Below the pieces are notes generated by a model. It worked only from the letters and a program-made list of their open reading frames with translations, had not been told where the DNA came from and searched no databases. A program made the translations under genes and the position numbers. A DNA stretch of 32,748 nt. Origin: Deinococcus seoulensis. GTDB lineage: Bacteria; Deinococcota; Deinococci; Deinococcales; Deinococcaceae. Positions 27,138-32,748 of the stretch are shown one piece after another. The stretch spans positions 1-32,748 of the forward strand of contig NZ_BMQM01000039.1 of assembly GCF_014648115.1 (NCBI RefSeq). Reading direction: 5' to 3'. Each line of letters begins with the position of its first letter. Position 1 is the first letter of the stretch.

Positions 27138-29729
27138 ATGGCGACCCCGACCCTTCTGGAGGAGGCGGCGCTGCCGACGACCAGCCCACAGCGGCTGAGT
27201 CTGCTGGCCACTGACAGCGACCCACGGGTGTGCGCCCAGGCCCGCCTTCACCCGCAGTGCCCGCCCGAAATTCTCAGTCTGCTGGAGTTCGCGGAGAGCA
27301 GCCCGGACCGGCTGGCCACCGGGCAACTCGACCTGCTGGCCACCCTGGGGCCAGCCGCGCAGGCACTGGCCGCCCGACACCCACAGACGTCAGATGAGAC
27401 GCTGGTTGCACTGGCCCTGCGGGGCCTGACGCCCGTCATTCTGAAAACGCAGGTCAACCGCACCGAGCAGTGGTTCATACAGCGGGCCGCGCAGGACTTC
27501 ACGCTGGCGCAGTACCTCGCGCAGCACCGTTCGGTCCCGTGGAACCTGCGGCGATCGGCACGCCGCACCTACCGCGTCGCTGCAGCCACGCCCCTGAAGA
27601 CCGCCGCTCCGGCCGCCGGTGTCACTCCTGCCGCCGTGGCCGGGGCGCCCGTCACGGCGGACTCGGTGCGCGAGAAGCTCCGGCGGCGCCGGGAGCCCAT
27701 CGAGTTGACGCTGGAGGAATCCCTGCTGATCGAGAACGACGTGCGGTTGCAGCGGCTCGCGGCGCGGCATCCACTGCTTCCGGTCGAGTTGCTGGCATGG
27801 CTGGACAGACGCCACCCGTACGGTCAGGCCCGCGAGACGCTGCTGATCCGGCTGGCCGGGCACGCCCTGCCGGCGAAGACGCTGTTGCAGTTCTCGCGTG
27901 AGGGGGACTGGGAGGAGCGGGCGGCCGTGGCGCGCAACCCGGCGTTGCCCGGTCCCGGACGCGAGCGGCTTCGCCGTGACACGGACTGGTGGGTGCGGGC
28001 CGCCGTGGCGGAGAACCCGCACGCGACACCGCAGGATCTGCTGTGGCTGGCGCAGGACGCGGAGCACGTCACGATCCGTGAGGGCGTGGCGGCCCACCCG
28101 AACACGCCCGGTGAGCTCCTGACCCGGCTGTCCAGGGACGGTGAACGCGCCGTGCGTCTGCAGGTGGCGCGTAATCCCAGCGCGCCCCCGGAAGCACTGG
28201 ACCACCTGGCGGGCGACGAGGGCTTCATGATCCGTGAGGCGGTGGCCGCGCACGCCCTGTGCCCGCCGGACATCCTGACCCGCCTGGCGGCCGATCCGAA
28301 CGAGCGGGTGCGGTTCGTGGCGCGCCTGCGCAGCGGCCCGATCAGCGAGAGCGCGGCGACGGAGGCGCTGGCCACCCGGCGGCGGCAGGTGAAACTGGCG
28401 CTGAGTGCCGCTCCCGGCACGCCCCGCCCCGCTGTGGAACAACTGGCGCGTGACCGTAACCCGCTGGTGCGGGCGCAGGTTGCGCTGCACCCGCAGTTAC
28501 CGGACGGCACGCGGCGGCACCTGACCAGTGACCCGGTCGCGGCGGTCAGCCTGATCGCGCGGGCCCTGGATGACGAGACGCCGCCGGATCAACTGGCGTT
28601 CCTGCCCCGCCACGACGCGCGGGTGCGTCAGGCGCTCAGTCGCAACCGCAGCGCGCCGGAACCCGTGCTGGACGACCTGAGCGAGGATCCGCTGATGGAC
28701 GTGCGGTTGAACGTGGTGCTGAACCCGGCGGCGCCCGGCACGGCCCTGAAACGCCGACTGGTGGATCAGCCGCTGCGGCCGGACATTCGCCGTCACCCGC
28801 GGTACCAGGGTGAGGTGCAAGATCACCTGCATGAGCTGGAGTACGCCGAGGCCACCCATCCGGACGCCACGCCGGACGCGCTGCGCCTGCTCGCCCAGAG
28901 TGACGCGGGGAAGGTGCGGCGCCGGGTGGCGCGCCACGCGAACACGGCCGACGATACGCTGCTGCTGCTCGCCGAGGACAGTGACACCGAGGTCCGCCAC
29001 GCACTCCTGAAGCGCCCGCAGGAACTGCCGTACGCCCTGCAACGCCGACTGGCGGATGACGCCCTGACGGACATCCGCTCGCGGTTGATTCTGCGTCCGG
29101 AACTGACGGCGCCCGTCTTGCTGCACCTGGCGTCCCGCGCCGACGAGGACGAGGGGCAACTGGTCGCGCTGGCCCGTCATCCCGGCGTGACCCCCGAGGT
29201 CCTGACGGCCCTGGCCCGCCACACGCAGAGCGGAGCGCGCCGCGCCGCCGCCGAGCATCCCCTGACGCCCACGCTCCTGCTGGTGCAACTCGTGAACGAC
29301 CCGCAGGATCACGTGCAGCGCGGCGTGCTGCGCAATCCCGCGTGCCCGCCGGAAGCGCTGCTGGCCCTGATCCGTCATCCGCGACTGCACCTTTCCATCG
29401 CGCAGCATCCGCTGGCCGACGGGAAGGTGCTCGAAGCGCTCGTCTACGACGCGGCGTACGACCGCTACATTCGCACGGAGCGCTGGTTGAAGAGCACGCC
29501 CCTGTGGAAGACCGCGCCAGTGGAACGCTGGCGGGGCTGGGTGACCAGCCGGGCCTCACAGCGGGCGTTCGCGCAGATGAACGTGTTCATGGCGGTCGTC
29601 GGGCATGAACACGTGACGCTCCGCGCGCTGCGCTTCGTCAGTCGACTGAAGAACCCGGACATCAACGCGGCCGTTCACAGGCGCCGCCAGCTTCTGGCAG
29701 GCGCGCCTTCCAGCGAGGTTTCATCATGA
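27138..29729 (+). CDS. LRV/HEAT-like alpha-solenoid repeat protein
   Basis: An 863-aa soluble protein built mostly of about 23-24-residue repeats of the leucine-rich-repeat-variant type. Clear units include VRAAVAENPHATPQDLLWLA, IREGVAAHPNTPGELLTRLS, VRLQVARNPSAPPEALDHLA and VRRRVARHANTADDTLLLLA, roughly twenty across residues 225-780. The N-terminal 180 residues hold weaker repeats and an Ala/Pro-rich linker (about 150-180). A C-terminal 80-residue region (RTERWLKSTPLWKTAPVE onward) is different and may be a docking domain. Such solenoids act as protein-binding scaffolds. It overlaps the pseudokinase gene by ATGA (29726-29729), so the two products probably work together. Its partner is not evident; the tubulin-like protein or the motor tail are candidates. 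Confidence 0.82.
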   Translation: MATPTLLEEAALPTTSPQRLSLLATDSDPRVCAQARLHPQCPPEILSLLEFAESSPDRLATGQLDLLATLGPAAQALAARHPQTSDETLVALALRGLTPVILKTQVNRTEQWFIQRAAQDFTLAQYLAQHRSVPWNLRRSARRTYRVAAATPLKTAAPAAGVTPAAVAGAPVTADSVREKLRRRREPIELTLEESLLIENDVRLQRLAARHPLLPVELLAWLDRRHPYGQARETLLIRLAGHALPAKTLLQFSREGDWEERAAVARNPALPGPGRERLRRDTDWWVRAAVAENPHATPQDLLWLAQDAEHVTIREGVAAHPNTPGELLTRLSRDGERAVRLQVARNPSAPPEALDHLAGDEGFMIREAVAAHALCPPDILTRLAADPNERVRFVARLRSGPISESAATEALATRRRQVKLALSAAPGTPRPAVEQLARDRNPLVRAQVALHPQLPDGTRRHLTSDPVAAVSLIARALDDETPPDQLAFLPRHDARVRQALSRNRSAPEPVLDDLSEDPLMDVRLNVVLNPAAPGTALKRRLVDQPLRPDIRRHPRYQGEVQDHLHELEYAEATHPDATPDALRLLAQSDAGKVRRRVARHANTADDTLLLLAEDSDTEVRHALLKRPQELPYALQRRLADDALTDIRSRLILRPELTAPVLLHLASRADEDEGQLVALARHPGVTPEVLTALARHTQSGARRAAAEHPLTPTLLLVQLVNDPQDHVQRGVLRNPACPPEALLALIRHPRLHLSIAQHPLADGKVLEALVYDAAYDRYIRTERWLKSTPLWKTAPVERWRGWVTSRASQRAFAQMNVFMAVVGHEHVTLRALRFVSRLKNPDINAAVHRRRQLLAGAPSSEVSS

Positions 29730-32395
29730 TCAATCCACTCACGGCCGGGGACCGCGTGGCCGGGCAGTACACGGTGAAGTTCCTGCTGCGCGAGGCTCCG
29801 CACGAACACCTGTACCGCGCCGAGACCGACTGGGGCGAGTCGGTGCTGCTGACCGTGTTCGGGCCGCCGCACGCGGACTCCCCGACGGGCGCGCGGGTCC
29901 GGCAGGCATTCATGCGGCACGCGCGCCTGATGGCGCAGGTGCAGCACCCGGCCGCGCCGCGCGTGATGGACCTGCACGACACGCCCGAGCAGCAGGTGGT
30001 GGTGTTTCAGGACCGCCTGCACCGCACCCTGCGGTCCCTGACGCAGGCGCGGCCCCTTCAGCCGGGCACGGCACACGAACTGGCCATCACGTTGTTTCAG
30101 GCGCTGGCGGCCGCTCATACGCAGGCGCTGCTGCACGCCCGCCTGTCGCCGGACAGCGTGTGGTTCGACGCGCAGGGACAGGTGCTGCTGGCGGATTTCG
30201 CGCTGGCGGCCCGCGCCCTTCAGGACCTGCGGCAGGGCGCGCCGCCCGACCCGCGGTACGCCGCGCCGGAACTGGTCGCCGGGGGCGCGTTCAGTCCGCA
30301 GTCGGACGTGTACGCCCTGGCCGCCACGCTGCACGAGGCCCTGAGTGGCCTGTCGTGCCCTCCGGCGTCCGCGCGGCTGCAGGGCGTGCCGCTGCCGCCC
30401 CTCCCGGCTGGCACGCCGGCCGCGCTGCGTTCTGCCCTGACCGATGCGTTGCACCTCGACGCCGCGCAGCGCTGCGTGAGCGCCAGCGAGGTGCTGGAGG
30501 TCCTGGGCCGCTCCGCACCTGCCGAGCCGGAACCCGTGCCGGCCGCGCCTCCGACACCTGCCGCGCCGCCCACACCGGCCGTTCCCCCTGACAGGGAGGT
30601 CACCGCGCAGGTCAGGCACGCCGCTGCTCCCAGGACTGCCCGGCCAGTCCCGGCCCGCCGGAACCGCGCGCCGCTGATCGCCGCCGTGATCGCCGGGGCG
30701 CTGCTGCTGGGCGCGGCCCTGCGGCTCGCCTTCCCCGCTGGCCCGGCCGTCGCGGCAGGTGCGCCCAGCATGACTCCGGGCGCAGTGGGGGTCAGCGCAG
30801 CCACGCCCGCCGAAACCGGGACGGTTCCGGTCAACCCGGCCGGAACACCCGCCGGGGACGAAGCGGGCACGGAATCCAGCGCGACCACGCCCGTTCCGGA
30901 CCGGAACGTGAGCGTGGTGAACACGACCGTTCTGAACGTGCGGGCCTCGGCGGGCAGTGACGGCGAGGTCGTCTCGACCCTGGCGCGCGGCGATTCCGTC
31001 GTGGTTCTCGGGGAGCAGGGCGATTGGCTGCGCGTCACGGGCGTGCCGGGCGGGCAGACGGGCTGGGTGAAGGCCTCCCTGACCCTGCCGCTGCGCAGCG
31101 ACGAGGAAACCCGCGCGCTGGTGGCCGCCCTGGAATCCGGCGAGGACGTCGTCCTGCCCGGCGGCGCGTACCGGCTGGAGCGTCCCGTCACGATTACCAG
31201 TCCGCTGACACTGAGCGGCGCGGGCATGAAAGACACCGTGCTGTTCAGCGCCGCCGCCGAGGACACCCTGATTCTCTCGCAGGCCAGCGTGACGCTCCGC
31301 GACCTGAGTGTCGCGCACGTCGGCACCCTGCCTGCCCGCAGTGTCCGGCAGGACGGCGGGCAACTGACCCTGGAACGGGTGCTGATCGCAGGGGCCGTCC
31401 GGGACGACGATCTCAGCGAGTACGGCAGTGGCCTGTGGGTGCAGGAGCAGGGTCAGGCCACCGTGAACGCCTCGACCTTCACCGGCAACACCTTCGGTGT
31501 GTACGTCAGTGACAGCAGCCGCGCCGACGTGACCACCAGCACCTTCAGCGGCAACCGCGACGGGGGCCTGCTGTTCCGTCAGGCCAGTGAAGGCACCGTC
31601 ACGCGCAACACCATCGAGGCGACCGGCGCGCACGGCATTCACGTGGCCGGGCAGGCCACGCCCACCGTCACCTTCAACCGCATCCGCGGTAACCGGGGGC
31701 GGGGCGTGACCATCTACGAGCAGGCGGCGCCCACCCTGAGCGGCAACACCATCGAGGACAACACCCTTCAGGGTGTGGGCGTGCAGGGCAGCGCCGCGCC
31801 CACCCTGGAGCAGAACATCATTCAGGGCAACCGGCAGAGCGGCGTCACGTACTTCGACAACGCGGGCGGCGTCGCCAGTGGCAACACGGTGCAGGGCAAC
31901 CGGACCGCCGGGTTCCGCATGATGGACTACTCGCGGCCCACCCTGGACAGCAACACCATCGACCGTAACCGCGAGAACGGACTGGCGTACAGCGAGTACG
32001 CCGCCGGTCAGGCCCGCAACAACACCATCACCGGCAGCGGCAACCCCGGCATTGCCGCCTGGGGCGACGCCGAACCTGAACTGACCGCCAATACCATCAC
32101 GGGCGGCAAGCAGAGCGGCGTGGTCCTGGCCGAACGCAGCGCCGGGACGCTCAGCGGCAACCAGATCAACGGCAACGCCCTGTACGGTCTGATCGTCACC
32201 GGGAACGCGGCGCCCGACGTGACTGAAAACACCCTGACCGGCAACGGCAGCGGCGGCATCTACTACAAGCAGAACGCCTCGGGCAGCGGTTACGGCAACA
32301 CCTGTTACGCCAACAGCGGACCGGACCTCAGCGCCGACCTGACACCCGACAGTGCCGGCCCGAACTTCATTCAGGACAACTGCACCCTGTACTGA
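29726..32395 (+). CDS. Pseudokinase-TM-SH3-beta-helix protein
   Basis: An 889-aa four-part protein. Residues 10-270 keep the fold of a Ser/Thr kinase (YAAPELVAGGAFSPQSDVYA, LAATLHEALSG) but have lost key residues: no Gly-rich loop, no VAIK lysine (VLLTVF at 40-45), HARLSPDSV (137-145) instead of HRDLKPxN, and DFA instead of DFG (157-159). It is therefore a pseudokinase. A Pro-rich linker (270-310) leads to a TM at about 315-337 (PLIAAVIAGALLLGAALRLA). Beyond it are an SH3-like domain (about 392-447, TTVLNVRASAGSDGEVV) and a right-handed beta-helix (about 460-885) of N-x-I/F-x-G-N repeats such as GNTIEDNTLQG. The outer part may bind wall or glycan; the kinase-like part may bind the LRV protein. 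It is the last gene of the operon. Confidence 0.83.
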   Translation: MINPLTAGDRVAGQYTVKFLLREAPHEHLYRAETDWGESVLLTVFGPPHADSPTGARVRQAFMRHARLMAQVQHPAAPRVMDLHDTPEQQVVVFQDRLHRTLRSLTQARPLQPGTAHELAITLFQALAAAHTQALLHARLSPDSVWFDAQGQVLLADFALAARALQDLRQGAPPDPRYAAPELVAGGAFSPQSDVYALAATLHEALSGLSCPPASARLQGVPLPPLPAGTPAALRSALTDALHLDAAQRCVSASEVLEVLGRSAPAEPEPVPAAPPTPAAPPTPAVPPDREVTAQVRHAAAPRTARPVPARRNRAPLIAAVIAGALLLGAALRLAFPAGPAVAAGAPSMTPGAVGVSAATPAETGTVPVNPAGTPAGDEAGTESSATTPVPDRNVSVVNTTVLNVRASAGSDGEVVSTLARGDSVVVLGEQGDWLRVTGVPGGQTGWVKASLTLPLRSDEETRALVAALESGEDVVLPGGAYRLERPVTITSPLTLSGAGMKDTVLFSAAAEDTLILSQASVTLRDLSVAHVGTLPARSVRQDGGQLTLERVLIAGAVRDDDLSEYGSGLWVQEQGQATVNASTFTGNTFGVYVSDSSRADVTTSTFSGNRDGGLLFRQASEGTVTRNTIEATGAHGIHVAGQATPTVTFNRIRGNRGRGVTIYEQAAPTLSGNTIEDNTLQGVGVQGSAAPTLEQNIIQGNRQSGVTYFDNAGGVASGNTVQGNRTAGFRMMDYSRPTLDSNTIDRNRENGLAYSEYAAGQARNNTITGSGNPGIAAWGDAEPELTANTITGGKQSGVVLAERSAGTLSGNQINGNALYGLIVTGNAAPDVTENTLTGNGSGGIYYKQNASGSGYGNTCYANSGPDLSADLTPDSAGPNFIQDNCTLY

Positions 32396-32405
32396 TACGG
32401 ACCCC

Positions 32406-32435
32406 GATTGAGTGGGCTGCAAAGACCATTCAATC
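32406..32435 (+). terminator. Hairpin after the seven-gene operon
   Basis: GATTGAGTGG (32406-32415) pairs with CCATTCAATC (32426-32435), 10 bp with one G-T wobble and a 10-nt loop, 11 bp past the last stop. No T-run follows. A terminator function is plausible. The next 50 bp (to about 32485) resemble neither coding sequence nor a known element to me. Confidence 0.5.
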
Positions 32436-32484
32436 CGAGCGAGGCGAGTGGGAGAAAAACGGGTTCCGGGCGTGGGGTAGTTGG

Positions 32485-32748
32485 CTGGAACTAGACTCTG
32501 TTGGCGAATTCCCGGGTGGGGGTAACAATGCGCTATGAGCCTGCATGCAGCCCCTCCGGCCGAGATCCCGACGCGGACAGCCGAGCTCGTCCGCATCCTC
32601 CTCCCCAAAGGCAACACCATTACACAACTGCGAGACTGCTTTGGCGCCGTTTACTCCGACGATCAGTTTCGGTCCCTCTACCCGACTCGGGGTCAACCAG
32701 CCTACGCGCCCTGGCGGTTGGCCCTGGTCACGATTTTCCAGTTTCTCG
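32485..32748 (+). mobile_element. Left part of an IS1182-type insertion sequence, cut by the window end
   Basis: The transposase start at 32535 and a preceding change of composition mark an insertion sequence entering from the right edge. The exact left end cannot be set; a stretch from CTAGACTCTGTTGGCG (about 32494-32509) is a plausible terminal inverted repeat beside a CTAG target. The right end and second inverted repeat are outside the window. Confidence 0.55.
32535..32748 (+). CDS. IS1182-family transposase, partial (N-terminus only)
   Basis: The frame from ATG 32535 reads MSLHAAPPAEIPTRTAELV, then LLPKGNTITQLRDCFGAVYS, DDQFRSLYPTRGQPAYAPW and RLALVTIFQFL. The block with Y/FPTRGQPA followed by APWRLALVT is the characteristic N-terminal segment of IS1182-type DDE transposases. 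About 71 codons are present and the gene continues past the window. There is no sign of frameshift in the visible part. It lies 140 bp downstream of the seven-gene operon, in the same direction. Another ATG at 32528 is in a different frame and is not used. Confidence 0.88.
   Translation, partial: MSLHAAPPAEIPTRTAELVRILLPKGNTITQLRDCFGAVYSDDQFRSLYPTRGQPAYAPWRLALVTIFQFL

Noticed and set aside
25307..32395. Canonical Zorya defence system
   Set aside because: Only the ZorA/ZorB-like pair is present; no ZorC, ZorD helicase or ZorE nuclease is encoded nearby.
29675..32620. A 981-codon minus-strand open frame opposite the pseudokinase gene
   Set aside because: The plus strand has kinase, TM, SH3 and beta-helix features; the antisense product is repetitive Val/Gly/Ala-rich only because the beta-helix repeats are mirrored.

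Overview
The window is high-GC bacterial DNA that most resembles Deinococcus. The gene content fits (Thermus/Streptomyces-type xylose isomerase, DUF808 protein, IS1182-type transposase, SD-poor and possibly leaderless starts), as does the proteobacteria-unlike envelope machinery. This assignment rests on remembered family features, not on a search.

Region 1 (1-4980, all minus strand) looks like a phosphate-starvation island. It holds the 5' part of pstS, a three-gene operon (DUF3299-like protein, ABC ATPase, FtsX/MacB-type permease with a His/Glu/Asp-rich loop) and a secreted PhoA-type alkaline phosphatase. All three transcription units are preceded by direct repeats of CTGAC spaced exactly 11 bp apart, the layout of a PhoB/PhoP-type box. 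Region 2 (5005-6744) has two ordinary genes, a DUF808 membrane protein and, divergently, a DUF1684 protein.

Region 3 (6754-20144) is a complete xylan/xylo-oligosaccharide utilisation locus in two divergent operons. Leftward: xylR (ROK repressor), xylB, xylA, secreted GH10 xylanase. Rightward: CUT1-type sugar-binding protein, two permeases, a clan-A glycosidase, GH1 and GH43. No transport ATPase is encoded here. Two near-identical 20-bp sites, each just downstream of a promoter-like sequence, are candidate XylR operators. Xylan would be cut outside the cell, oligomers imported, trimmed by GH1/GH43 and clan-A enzymes, and xylose fed through XylA and XylB to xylulose 5-phosphate.

Region 4 (20484-32395) is the most unusual part: seven tightly packed plus-strand genes that look like one envelope-spanning machine. 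In order they are a secreted/anchored degenerate vWA-like protein, a small three-TM protein, a 1071-aa tubulin/FtsZ-like GTPase with a C-terminal zinc-ribbon-like motif, a TolQ/MotA-like protein with a long coiled-coil-like tail, a MotB/OmpA-like protein, an LRV-repeat solenoid, and a pseudokinase-TM-SH3-beta-helix protein. The motor pair recalls Zorya ZorAB, but no Zorya nuclease or helicase is present. The operon ends at a hairpin and is followed by the start of an IS1182-type insertion sequence that runs off the window.

Intergenic space holds several inverted repeats, a 20-bp tandem repeat and GC hairpins. I found no tRNA, rRNA or CRISPR array.
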